Part shown: positions 17,097 through 25,915 of the stretch, piece by piece
Position numbering within the stretch: the stretch's first letter is position 1
How the letters are laid out: each line of letters starts with the position of its first letter
Assembly: GCA_900541785.1 (NCBI GenBank)
Contig: UQKY01000012.1
Span: 1-46,685, forward strand
Source of the DNA: an uncultured Collinsella sp.
GTDB taxonomy: Bacteria; Actinomycetota; Coriobacteriia; Coriobacteriales; Coriobacteriaceae
Length of the DNA stretch: 46,685 nt
Direction: 5' to 3'
Notes under the pieces: generated by a model
The model's database searches: none
What the model was told of the DNA's origin: nothing
The model's input: the letters and a program-made list of their open reading frames with translations, nothing else
Translations under genes and position numbers: made by a program

Positions 17097-18497
17097 ATGG
17101 CACCCAAAAATCTATTGCCCGTTGCCGCGCTCTGCAGCGCACTGGCGAGCGGTACGCCTCTCGCCGCCTGGGCGACGCCCGCCACGGCAAACTCCTTACC
17201 GCAAGCTCTGAACCCCGTGGCGAATTCGTCGGGTATCGTCGCCTGCCAACGTTTTTCGCTCGCACACGCCACGGTCCGAACCTCGGGATGCCTTCACCGC
17301 AATACGGTCGGCTCGATAGTCGTGGATATCAAGCGACCGGACAAGGAGAACGGCCCCCAGACAGGTTGTGCCATCTGCACATGGAAATCGGCTGCGGTCG
17401 ACGCCGATGGCGACCCATGCGACTTAGAGCTGCGCATCGATATTGCCTCGGTCGATGACTCGGCGAACGGGGCGAAGGTCGTCTTCGACAGCGCGGCCTA
17501 TGAAGAAGAAGGGGGTGTATGCCTGGGCTGCGTTCCCTTGAATGTCGATGGCGCGCAGCCCATCATCTCCTTTACGGCATCGCTGCGACTGACCAAGGCG
17601 AACACCGAAGCCATCGCAACGGGAGATGCGCCTTTGCTGTTCTACGCTGGCGACGCGGACGACCAAGAAGCTCAAGGCAATAGACAGAAGGGCTCGCTTA
17701 ACCTCACGCGCGGATCAGAATCCGCCCCCATCAATATCGATGCCCAGGAGCCGGGCGTGCGGCGCATTCTCGCCGATCCGGCGCTGCTCCAAATGACATG
17801 GCACGGAGTGGGGTCCGTCGGGATTGCTGCTCCTATATCGAGCGATAGTGACAAATCCCCCAAAGACGAGATCGCAGACGCACCGGCACATGTTGACGAT
17901 ACAGACGATGCATCATCAGAAGACAACGCTGCGGCCCCTCTCGAGAAGCCAGGCGGCACCGCCACCGAACCAGGCAATCCCCAACCGAAAGACGGCCTGG
18001 ACTTTGCCGCTCCCCCAGATGTCGACGAAGGCAACTGTTGCATGATGGTCGCGCTCGACCACACGGAAACCGTCGATGCCGCAAGCATTGAGCCAGTTGC
18101 TGCCAATGCGCCCCGCCGCAAAAATATCCTCATCGCATTCCCCAATACCGTCGAGCTCGTCTTTTTACCTTCGGGTGAAGTCGTCGCGCCTACGGCACTT
18201 ACAGCAGTGGGAGCCAGGAGCGCATCGAACGACATCCAAGCTATCTCGGCACTTGATGCCACAACGACCGCCAAGTTGCACCTTTATTCCGTTGCAGCAG
18301 ACGGAACGCGAACCGAAGAATTCGACGGAACCAAGCTTTTGGCTCCTCGTCGCATCGGTATCCAAGAAGACTTCCCCTATCAAATGGAACTCGAAGGGTT
18401 CGATCGCGCACGAGATGCCGACATCATTGCCGCGGCCATCGAGTCCCCACAGCACCTCATGACGCTGCGCTTCGACTTTAGCCCCGTCCTATCCTAG
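17097..18497 (+). CDS. Large secreted protein of unknown function
   Basis: 466 residues with a signal peptide ending near AWATPATA. The mature protein has two CxxC-like pairs, GCAICTW and VCLGCVP, plus a CC pair in GNCCMM, so disulphides or metal binding are possible. A low-complexity acidic, Pro-rich linker lies around residues 265-310 between two predicted beta-rich halves. There is no C-terminal membrane anchor or sorting signal. AGGAGA sits just before ATG 17097, about 40 bases after the previous gene. It ends the five-gene surface cluster. I do not recognise a family. Confidence 0.75.
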   Translation: MAPKNLLPVAALCSALASGTPLAAWATPATANSLPQALNPVANSSGIVACQRFSLAHATVRTSGCLHRNTVGSIVVDIKRPDKENGPQTGCAICTWKSAAVDADGDPCDLELRIDIASVDDSANGAKVVFDSAAYEEEGGVCLGCVPLNVDGAQPIISFTASLRLTKANTEAIATGDAPLLFYAGDADDQEAQGNRQKGSLNLTRGSESAPINIDAQEPGVRRILADPALLQMTWHGVGSVGIAAPISSDSDKSPKDEIADAPAHVDDTDDASSEDNAAAPLEKPGGTATEPGNPQPKDGLDFAAPPDVDEGNCCMMVALDHTETVDAASIEPVAANAPRRKNILIAFPNTVELVFLPSGEVVAPTALTAVGARSASNDIQAISALDATTTAKLHLYSVAADGTRTEEFDGTKLLAPRRIGIQEDFPYQMELEGFDRARDADIIAAAIESPQHLMTLRFDFSPVLS

Positions 18498-18586
18498 ACC
18501 GCTAACCGCCGCTTGGCTCGGACACTGAGCGCTCCCCTCCCCGTTCTGTTACGATTGCCGCGTTGGCATCAATTACAGGAGGGTTC

Positions 18587-19303
18587 ATGCCGGGTTTAGG
18601 AACGATCATCAACGTCGCGCTTTTGATCGCGGGCGGTCTGCTGGGCCTCATGGGCGGGCGCTTCATTACGCCCCGCATCCAAGACACGCTCATGAAGGCG
18701 TCGGGGCTGTGCGTTCTGTTTATCGGCCTGGGCGGCACCATGCAAAATATGCTCGTTATCGATGGAGAGGCGTTGGCGACCACCGGCACCACCATGCTTA
18801 TCGTCTCATTTGCCCTCGGTTCGCTCATCGGCGAGGCCATCAACCTGGAGGCCGCCATCGAGAACCTCGGCGAATGGCTCAAGCGCAAAACCGGCAGTGA
18901 GGGCGACAACGAGTTCACCAACGCCTTTGTCTCGGCATCACTCACCGTGTGTATCGGCGCCATGGCCATCGTAGGATCGATTCAGGACGGTCTGCTCGGC
19001 GACTGGTCCACGCTTGCCCTGAAGGGCGCGCTGGACTGCATCATCGTCTGCACCATGACGGCCTCGCTTGGCCGCGGCTGCATCTTCTCGGCCCTGCCCG
19101 TTGCCGTATTCCAGGGCACGATTACGCTTTTTGCCGGCGCACTCTCCCCTATCATGACCACCGCAGCCCTCAACAGCCTTTCGCTTGTGGGCTCCATGCT
19201 CATCTTCTGTGTTGGCGTTAACCTTATTCGGCCTCAGACCTTCCGCACGGCCAACATGCTCCCCTCCGTCGTCGTGGCGGTCATCTACGCCCTCCTGTTC
19301 TAA
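18587..19303 (+). CDS. DUF554-family membrane protein
   Basis: 238-residue inner-membrane protein with about six to seven hydrophobic helices. The family's start (MPGLGTIINVALLIAGGLLG) and its middle (FVSASLTVCIGAMAIVGSIQDG) are both present, as in DUF554 (YdfK-like) proteins. The molecular role of the family is unknown; a transporter or channel is presumed. AGGAGGG six bases before ATG 18587 fixes the start. It is a single gene between the surface cluster and the Shango-like operon. Confidence 0.88.
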   Translation: MPGLGTIINVALLIAGGLLGLMGGRFITPRIQDTLMKASGLCVLFIGLGGTMQNMLVIDGEALATTGTTMLIVSFALGSLIGEAINLEAAIENLGEWLKRKTGSEGDNEFTNAFVSASLTVCIGAMAIVGSIQDGLLGDWSTLALKGALDCIIVCTMTASLGRGCIFSALPVAVFQGTITLFAGALSPIMTTAALNSLSLVGSMLIFCVGVNLIRPQTFRTANMLPSVVVAVIYALLF

Positions 19304-19323
19304 ACTATCTGCATAGTGCTATC

Positions 19324-19353
19324 TCGAACACCTGTTTGATGCTGTGCTATGAT
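19324..19353 (+). promoter_or_regulatory. Predicted promoter of the Shango-like operon
   Basis: An extended -10 (TG-C-TATGAT, hexamer 19348-19353) lies 18 bases after a partial -35 TCGAAC (19324-19329). Transcription would begin about 30 bases before the GTG start at 19392. Confidence 0.45.
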
Positions 19354-19391
19354 ATGAGGTCACCGACACCATATAGGGAGAGGAGAGGGCG

Positions 19392-21152
19392 GTGGCCGAC
19401 CAGGACGTCAAGATGCTCATCGAGCGCATTATGGCCGAGGCCCGGACCCATCAGTCCGCCCGCTTCTCAAACGAAATCTATGCTGACGAGCCGATTCTCA
19501 AGACCGGTCGTCAGATGCAGAACTTCCTCCCCGACCAGTACCGCAAGATGCGCGAGATATCACGCTGGCAAGATGACCCCAAGGGCGGCGCGGGCCGCTG
19601 GCTATCGGAGGCGGAGCTCTTTTACCGCCAAGGCCTGCTGATGGCCGACTTCGAGGATGATTACCCCTATAGCGGCACCTTTAAGTCGTACTTTCCCACC
19701 TACAATGCCATGAGCGATCGACAGTTGCGCGGCTACTTTACCTGGCGTGCCCAAGTGCGCCGCGGAACCGTCGAGGAAACGTCTACGTCCTTTGCCTTTC
19801 TGTATCTCTATGAGCTGATTTGCGGCATTGGCGTAGATAATCCGCTCGATGGCTTTAGCAAGATCAAGGCATTTTGGGATGCCTATCGCGCCTTTGAACC
19901 CGGCATCGACCGGTTCGCACGCGTGTGGCTGCAGGACTACGCCGTGTTCCATGAGCTCGACCCCAAGCTGCTTCGCGACTCTAAAACCGTCGCATTCGAC
20001 AACGCCCTCATCGAGCTGCGCCGTGCGGCGCGAGACCTTGTACCCGCGCCGGCGCCGTCGGACCTGCCGCCTGCGCGTCGTAAGACTTCCGAGCCCACGC
20101 TTCCCCTTCCGCCCGATGAGGCGCATGAGGAGCGGCTCATGGCTGCCATCGACGCACTCTCGACGTACAACCTGAATAACTCACGGCTCGACCGTTCCCA
20201 CCATCGCGACCTGCGCCACGTGGCATGCGCCGTGTATGTCCGCATGGCGCGCTACTATGACACGCACCGAAAGACCGGCATCGTAGCGAGCTTGTTTGGG
20301 GAGGAGACGGCCATGCCCTACACCATGTTTGCCTCGGCCGTGTTCTTTGCGCCCGAGCGCCACGAGGACTGCGAATATCGCCTGGACCCCATTCACATCT
20401 ACCGCTGCCAAAATGGCTTTTGGGAATGCATGCGGATTCACGGCAGCAGGCAAAAGAGCAGCAAGCTCGGCGAGATGATGCGCGCTTGTGATCAGCGCCT
20501 GCGCTTGGCACTGGATCCCGGCCATCCCCTTAAGGAAGAGAAGGTCCCCAAATATCTGGCTAAGATTATCGATGACGAGATCACGGCATGGCTTTCGTGG
20601 GATGCCGCGCACCAGCCCGTCAAGATCGATATCGACCTGAGCCAGCTGGGGCACATTCGGAGCGCCGCCGCACAAACGCGCGAGGCGCTTTTGATCGATG
20701 AGGAGCGCGAGGACGATGCGCTTGCAGAGGTCGATACGGTGGACTCCGAGCAGCCGAAAACCGAGCCCGCAGCAGACGCGTTTGTCGAGCCGATCACGAC
20801 GGCCGCAGGGCAGGACGAGGCCGACGAGCCAACCATTTCCACCGAACAGTTTGGTGTCGTGGCGCCGCTTCTCGTGCCGACGCCCCCGCTCGCAGCGGCT
20901 GCGCCCACTGACGCCGCGACCGAACTCGCGCCTGCCGCAACCGCGTATCTGCGCGCACTCCTCGAGCAAAACGCAGCGCAAGCGGCATCGGCAGTAGCGC
21001 ACTCGGGCCAGAGCGAGGACATGCTCGTCGACAGCATCAATGAGACGCTCTTTGACCTGGTGGGTGACACCGTAATTGAATTTGGCGCGGCAGGACCGCA
21101 AATTATCGAGGACTACGAAGCAGACGTGAGAGGATACCTAGACCATGAGTGA
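19392..21152 (+). CDS. TerB-N/TerB-C domain protein, SngA-like (Shango)
   Basis: 586 residues. The N-terminal half (about 50-240) matches the TerB-N type domain, with the aromatic-rich SGTFKSYFPTYNAMSDRQLRGYF and FLYLYELICGIGVDN segments. A Pro/Ala/Glu-rich, low-complexity linker covers about 425-520. The end (LLEQNAAQAASAV to the stop) fits the short TerB-C module. The start is GTG 19392 with AGGAGAGGG directly upstream. The stop overlaps the next ATG by eight bases. TerB-domain protein, ATPase and helicase in this order is the Shango anti-phage architecture (SngA, SngB, SngC). The molecular function of SngA is not established. Confidence 0.8.
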   Translation: MADQDVKMLIERIMAEARTHQSARFSNEIYADEPILKTGRQMQNFLPDQYRKMREISRWQDDPKGGAGRWLSEAELFYRQGLLMADFEDDYPYSGTFKSYFPTYNAMSDRQLRGYFTWRAQVRRGTVEETSTSFAFLYLYELICGIGVDNPLDGFSKIKAFWDAYRAFEPGIDRFARVWLQDYAVFHELDPKLLRDSKTVAFDNALIELRRAARDLVPAPAPSDLPPARRKTSEPTLPLPPDEAHEERLMAAIDALSTYNLNNSRLDRSHHRDLRHVACAVYVRMARYYDTHRKTGIVASLFGEETAMPYTMFASAVFFAPERHEDCEYRLDPIHIYRCQNGFWECMRIHGSRQKSSKLGEMMRACDQRLRLALDPGHPLKEEKVPKYLAKIIDDEITAWLSWDAAHQPVKIDIDLSQLGHIRSAAAQTREALLIDEEREDDALAEVDTVDSEQPKTEPAADAFVEPITTAAGQDEADEPTISTEQFGVVAPLLVPTPPLAAAAPTDAATELAPAATAYLRALLEQNAAQAASAVAHSGQSEDMLVDSINETLFDLVGDTVIEFGAAGPQIIEDYEADVRGYLDHE

Positions 21153-22449
21153 TACCGCATCCGCAGCACCCCGCGTACCTAAACGCGTCGCCGCCGTCAT
21201 TCTCAACTCGCTCAAGGGTGGCGTGGTCCCGCGCATCGGCCTTCCCTATATCACTGTGGGACGCGAGGTCGAGATTCGCGCCTTGCTCACCGATTTGAGT
21301 CTCATCGCCGATGGCGGCGCGAGCTTCCGCTTTTTAGTCGGTCGCTACGGCGCCGGCAAGAGCTTCTTGCTTCAGACCATCCGTACGCACGCCATGGGCG
21401 AGGGATTCGTCGTCGCCGATGCTGACCTATCGCCCGAGCGCCGCCTGCAGGGCGGTCAGGGGCAGGGCCTTGCCACCTACCGCGAGCTCATCCGCAATAT
21501 ATCGACCAAGACGCGCCCCGAGGGCGGTGCGCTCAACCTTATCCTGGATCGCTGGGTCGCCTCGTGTGCCGATGCCGATGAGTCTGCCGTCAATGCCCAA
21601 CTGGCCCCGCTCGAGGAAATGGTCCACGGCTTCGACTTCTCCCGTATGCTCCGCCGCTACCGCGCGGCCGTATCCGAGGGCGACGAAGAAGCTATGAGCC
21701 GCGCGACCAAATGGATTCGCGGCGAGTACCGCACCAAGAGTGAGGCACGCGCCGAGCTGGGCTCCTCGACCATCATCAGCGATGACGACTGGTACGACTA
21801 CGTCAAGCTCATTGCGCGCTTTTTGGTCTGCAGCGGCTACAAGGGCATGCTGGTGCTCATCGACGAGCTCGTGAATCTGTATAAGATTCCCAACGCTATC
21901 ACGCGCCAGTACAACTACGAGAAAATCCTGACCATGTACAACGACACGCTCCAGGGCAAGGCACAGTACCTGGGCATGATCATGGGCGGCACGCCAACCT
22001 CCATCGAAGACCGCCGCCGCGGCGTGTTCTCCTACGAAGCTCTGCGCAGCCGACTCGCTCAGGGTCGTTTTGCGCGAGATGATCTCAAAGACATGCTCGC
22101 GCCCATCATCCGCCTGCAGCCGCTCACCTACGAGGAGCTGCTGGTGCTCATCGAAAAGCTCATGCAGATCCATGCCGGCTACTTTGGCTGGACGCCCACG
22201 CTTACCGAGAACGACTTGGTGGACTTTCTCAAGATTGAGTTTGGCCGCGTGGGGGCCGACACGCATCTGACGCCCCGCGAGGTCATCCGCGACTTTATCG
22301 AGCTGCTCGACATCCTGTGTCAGAACCCCGATGCCAACGTGGCCGAGTTACTGCAAAGCGTCGGTGGCGACGCGCTGGCGCCGGCAGCCGCAACAGACGA
22401 CACCGGCACCGCAGACGACGACCGCAACTTCGCCGAATTCACCATCTAA
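21145..22449 (+). CDS. DUF2791/BrxD-like P-loop ATPase, SngB-like (Shango)
   Basis: 434 residues. Walker A is GRYGAGKS near 67-74 and Walker B is MLVLIDELVNLYK near 235. Between them lies the STKTRPEGGALNLILDRW region of the BREX BrxD-type ATPase family. These ATPases partner with Lhr-like helicases and are thought to act in DNA surveillance. ATG 21145 overlaps the upstream stop, with GAGAGG as binding site, so expression is coupled. The C-terminal 30 residues are Ala/Asp-rich and probably disordered. The TAA is part of a palindrome at 22448. Confidence 0.85.
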   Translation: MSDTASAAPRVPKRVAAVILNSLKGGVVPRIGLPYITVGREVEIRALLTDLSLIADGGASFRFLVGRYGAGKSFLLQTIRTHAMGEGFVVADADLSPERRLQGGQGQGLATYRELIRNISTKTRPEGGALNLILDRWVASCADADESAVNAQLAPLEEMVHGFDFSRMLRRYRAAVSEGDEEAMSRATKWIRGEYRTKSEARAELGSSTIISDDDWYDYVKLIARFLVCSGYKGMLVLIDELVNLYKIPNAITRQYNYEKILTMYNDTLQGKAQYLGMIMGGTPTSIEDRRRGVFSYEALRSRLAQGRFARDDLKDMLAPIIRLQPLTYEELLVLIEKLMQIHAGYFGWTPTLTENDLVDFLKIEFGRVGADTHLTPREVIRDFIELLDILCQNPDANVAELLQSVGGDALAPAAATDDTGTADDDRNFAEFTI

Positions 22450-22484
22450 CCTGCCAAAAAGGGACAGGTTTATTTTGGCAGGTT
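22448..22484. repeat. REP-like palindrome between sngB-like and sngC-like genes
   Basis: Perfect 12-base arms AACCTGCCAAAA / TTTTGGCAGGTT enclose a 13-base loop reading AGGGACAGGTTTA. The loop resembles the GGGACAGG core of REP sequences linked to RAYT transposases in other bacteria. It begins inside the TAA stop of the ATPase gene. Four Ts follow the stem, so weak termination is also possible. Confidence 0.6.
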
Positions 22485-22565
22485 TTATCTGGGCAAACGC
22501 CGATGTTGCAAGATATCGAGCCGTTGCCCGTTGCGTTGATCGGCCCGTTGATGAGAGGAGGTCCC

Positions 22566-25010
22566 ATGAACGCTTTTGACCGATATGCCCCGTTTATCCA
22601 GGATTTCATTTACTCCCACGATTGGGAGAGTCTGCGCTCCATCCAGGTTGCGGCGGCAGATGTCATCTTCAACACGCAAGACAATGTGCTCCTGACGGCA
22701 TCCACGGCATCTGGCAAAACTGAGGCGGCCTTCTTTCCCATCCTGACCGAGTTTTGGGAGAACCCGCCCGCAAGCGTTGGCGCCCTCTATATTGGCCCCC
22801 TCAAGGCACTCATCAACGACCAGTTCGTTCGCCTCAACGATCTGTGCGAAGAGGCCGATATCCCCGTCTGGCACTGGCACGGCGATGTCTCGCAGTCGCA
22901 CAAGGCAAAGCTCATCAAAAAGCCAAGCGGCATCCTACAGATTACGCCCGAATCACTCGAGGCACTCCTGATCCACAAGCACATGGCAATTCCGCGTATG
23001 TTTTGCGACCTGCGCTATGTGGTCATCGACGAGGTCCACTCGCTCATGCGTGGTGACCGCGGCGGGCAGACGCTCTGCCTTATCGAGCGTCTTTCGCGCA
23101 TGGCGGGCGTGCGGCCCAGGCGCATCGGCCTTTCGGCCACCATCGGGGACCCGGAACGCACGGGCGCTTTCTTGTCGCAGGGGACGGGACGCGACTGCGT
23201 CATCCCCCGCTTTGAGGAGCCGCGCCGCGTGTGGCGTATCTCCATGGAGCACTTCTACAACTCGGGCCCCCAGGCGCAGCAGCGAGGATTCGAGAGCATG
23301 GGTCCTCAAGAGGCCGAAGTACTTGCGTGCGAGCGCATTGAGGCAGCGGCACCCGCGGCACTGCCCGCCGGCACCCAAGACGTGCGTCACAGCGGACAGC
23401 TCACACAAGAGGAGCGCCGTCAACGTCGTGAGCGGGCACGGGGCAAGGCCGCTCCCAAGGACTGCCGAACTTCCTCGGCCCCCGAGGGCGAAGTCGACAT
23501 CCCGCAGGCAACCGAACAGGCACTGCTCAACCCCACCGACACCGCACCCGACAACGCCGACCCCGGCATGGCCTACATCTTTGAACATACCCGCGGCCGC
23601 AAGTGCCTGGTCTTTGCCAACTCGCGCGAGGAGGCAGAGGCCGTGTGCTCCATGCTGCGCAGCTACTGTGAAAACCGGCACGAGCCAGACCGCTTCCTTA
23701 TCCATCATGGCAACCTCTCGGCATCGCTACGCGAGACCGCCGAGGAGCTCATGCGCGACGAGGAACAGGCACAGACAACCGTCACCACCTCTACGCTTGA
23801 GCTTGGCATCGATATCGGTCGCCTGGAGCGTGCGTTCCAGATTGACGCGCCGTTTACCGTCAGCTCCTTTCTGCAGCGCATGGGGCGCACGGGACGCCGT
23901 GATCTTCCGCCCGAGATGTGGTTTGTCATGCGCGAGGAAGAGCCCGAACCGCGCACGATGATGCCCGAGACCATTCCCTGGAAGCTCCTCCAGGGCATCG
24001 CGCTCGTACAACTCTATCGCGAGGAAAAGTGGGTCGAGCCGCCCGAGCTCGATCGACTCCCCTACAGTCTGCTCTATCACCAGACCATGTCGACCCTCGC
24101 CAGCACCGGAGAACTCACGCCAGCAGAGCTTGCCCAGCGCGTGCTCACGCTCAGCTATTTCCATCGCATCTCGGCCGATGACTATCGCGTGCTGCTGCGT
24201 CACCTCATTGACATCGACCATATCCAGGTCACCGAGGGCGGCGGGCTCATCGTGGGTCTCGCGGGCGAGCGCATCATTAACAACTTTAAGTTTTACGCCG
24301 TGTTCCAGGAAAACGAGGAGTTCACCGTTCGCAGCGAGTCGGCCGAGTTGGGCACGATTGTCAATCCGCCCCCGCCCGGTGAGCGCATCGCCATCGCCGG
24401 ACACTGCTGGATTGTCGAGGAAGTGGACTGGAAGCGTCATACCGTCTTTGCCACGCAGGTCAAAGGCCGGGTGCCGGCCTACTTTGGCGACTGCCCCGGC
24501 GACATCAATACACACGTACTCGAGCGCATGCGCAAGGCGCTCAACGAGCACGCGACATATCCGTACCTTATGGGTAACGCACGGGCCCGCTTGGCGCAGG
24601 CTCGTCATACGGCCGAGATTTCGGGCGCGGGAACCAAGCCGCTCATCAACCTGGGTGGCGACACCTGGGTGCTCTTCCCTTGGTTAGGCAGCTACGCCTT
24701 TTTGGCGCTCGAACGTATGCTCAAGATTAAATGCGCCGCGGAGCTGGGCCTTCGCGGGCTCGATCCGTCGCGTCCATACTTTATGCAGTTCAAGATGAAG
24801 GCCGACGAGGAAACATTCTTTGAGGTGCTCGCAGCCGAGGCCGAAAAGGACTTCGACCCCATCGAGCTCGTCTATCCCGGCGAGGTGCCTTATTTTGATC
24901 GCTACGACGAGTACGTTCCCGAGGAGCTCGTGCGCAAAGGATTCGCCGAAGGCGTGCTCGACATCGAGGGCATGAAGCAGCGCGTCCTCAGCTGGCGCGA
25001 CCACGCCTAA
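22566..25010 (+). CDS. Lhr-like DEAD/DEAH superfamily 2 helicase, SngC-like (Shango)
   Basis: 814 residues with the full SF2 motif set: STASGKT (Walker A, about 46-52), DEVH (about 155-158), SAT near 190, and QRMGRTGRRD (motif VI) near 436. An insert of about 100 charged residues (roughly 250-340) splits the two RecA lobes. The C-terminal 350 residues hold winged-helix and Lhr-core-like regions. ATG at 22566 has GAGAGGAGG six bases upstream; the open frame back to 22317 overlaps the ATPase gene and is a shadow. Predicted role: ATP-driven DNA translocation or unwinding with the two upstream products. Confidence 0.88.
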   Translation: MNAFDRYAPFIQDFIYSHDWESLRSIQVAAADVIFNTQDNVLLTASTASGKTEAAFFPILTEFWENPPASVGALYIGPLKALINDQFVRLNDLCEEADIPVWHWHGDVSQSHKAKLIKKPSGILQITPESLEALLIHKHMAIPRMFCDLRYVVIDEVHSLMRGDRGGQTLCLIERLSRMAGVRPRRIGLSATIGDPERTGAFLSQGTGRDCVIPRFEEPRRVWRISMEHFYNSGPQAQQRGFESMGPQEAEVLACERIEAAAPAALPAGTQDVRHSGQLTQEERRQRRERARGKAAPKDCRTSSAPEGEVDIPQATEQALLNPTDTAPDNADPGMAYIFEHTRGRKCLVFANSREEAEAVCSMLRSYCENRHEPDRFLIHHGNLSASLRETAEELMRDEEQAQTTVTTSTLELGIDIGRLERAFQIDAPFTVSSFLQRMGRTGRRDLPPEMWFVMREEEPEPRTMMPETIPWKLLQGIALVQLYREEKWVEPPELDRLPYSLLYHQTMSTLASTGELTPAELAQRVLTLSYFHRISADDYRVLLRHLIDIDHIQVTEGGGLIVGLAGERIINNFKFYAVFQENEEFTVRSESAELGTIVNPPPPGERIAIAGHCWIVEEVDWKRHTVFATQVKGRVPAYFGDCPGDINTHVLERMRKALNEHATYPYLMGNARARLAQARHTAEISGAGTKPLINLGGDTWVLFPWLGSYAFLALERMLKIKCAAELGLRGLDPSRPYFMQFKMKADEETFFEVLAAEAEKDFDPIELVYPGEVPYFDRYDEYVPEELVRKGFAEGVLDIEGMKQRVLSWRDHA

Positions 25011-25036
25011 GACCAGTCTTTTTGGGACGGAGAGAC

Positions 25037-25915
25037 TTACTTGTCGTGAAGGACGGTGCCGAGGAAGTCGGTGTCGAAGGGCACGGCTTCGGCAAAGGCG
25101 TAGTCGCCGTCGCTGGCGATAAGCAGGTAGTTCTCCTCGCCGCCGAACTCCGCATCGCCACATGGGACCACCCAGGCGTGGGCGAATACCTCGAGTGCCG
25201 TGGCAGCGCAGTCACGCAGGAACGTCACGTCGCTCCCCTCGTTTGCACTCACGATATTGGCAACGTAGATACCCCCGAGGTTCAGGCTGCCTCGCACCAA
25301 ACGCAGCGCCTCAACGGTCGCCAGCTCGCGCACGGGCTCGGCACCGCCAAAGCAATCGCTCACGATCACGTCGTAGCGACGATGGCCCACGCTCGTCACG
25401 CCCAGATACGAACGCGCCTCGGCGGTAATCACCCGCAGGCGATCGCCCACCGTGCACTCCAGCTCGTCCAGGTAGAACCACCGACGTGCCAGACGCGTAA
25501 TCTCTGCGTCATACTCGATGACGTCCATGCGCAAACTCTCGTGCGACATCAGCGCAAATTTGGGATAGGCAAACCCACCGCCGCCCAGCATAAGCATACG
25601 GTCGATGCCGTGGCCATAAGCGTCGCGCATCGCATCCTCGGACTCAAACACGTCGTCAAACGCACGATAGTACGCAAAGACGGGCTCCGCCCAACGATCG
25701 CCGACATAGCTCGCGCTTTGGTAGACGCCGCCCTGCGCGAGCACACGGACCTCGTCGCCGCTCTCATCGTGCACGCGTTTCACACGCGCCAACCCATTGC
25801 GGGTTCGCGCAACCTGCAGACAGGCAGCACGAACAGCGACGGCGGCCGCACCAAGCGCCGCGGCTCCCAGGGCAACGCCGGCAACGACGCCAGCAGAAAC
25901 ACTCGGCTTGTTCAT
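25037..25915 (-). CDS. Spermidine synthase-like (SpeE-fold) protein with N-terminal membrane helix
   Basis: 292 residues. A hydrophobic stretch at about 9-31 suggests membrane anchoring. The rest is a SpeE-type Rossmann methyltransferase fold: MLMLGGGGFAYPKF (motif I), DVIEYDAEITRLARRWF (motif II) and YDVIVSDCFGG (motif IV). It lacks the typical spermidine synthase N-terminal domain, so true aminopropyltransferase activity is uncertain. Its ATG abuts the elp3 stop with no gap, making it the second gene of that operon. Few bases separate its end from the convergent helicase gene. Confidence 0.75.
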   Translation of the reverse strand: MNKPSVSAGVVAGVALGAAALGAAAVAVRAACLQVARTRNGLARVKRVHDESGDEVRVLAQGGVYQSASYVGDRWAEPVFAYYRAFDDVFESEDAMRDAYGHGIDRMLMLGGGGFAYPKFALMSHESLRMDVIEYDAEITRLARRWFYLDELECTVGDRLRVITAEARSYLGVTSVGHRRYDVIVSDCFGGAEPVRELATVEALRLVRGSLNLGGIYVANIVSANEGSDVTFLRDCAATALEVFAHAWVVPCGDAEFGGEENYLLIASDGDYAFAEAVPFDTDFLGTVLHDK

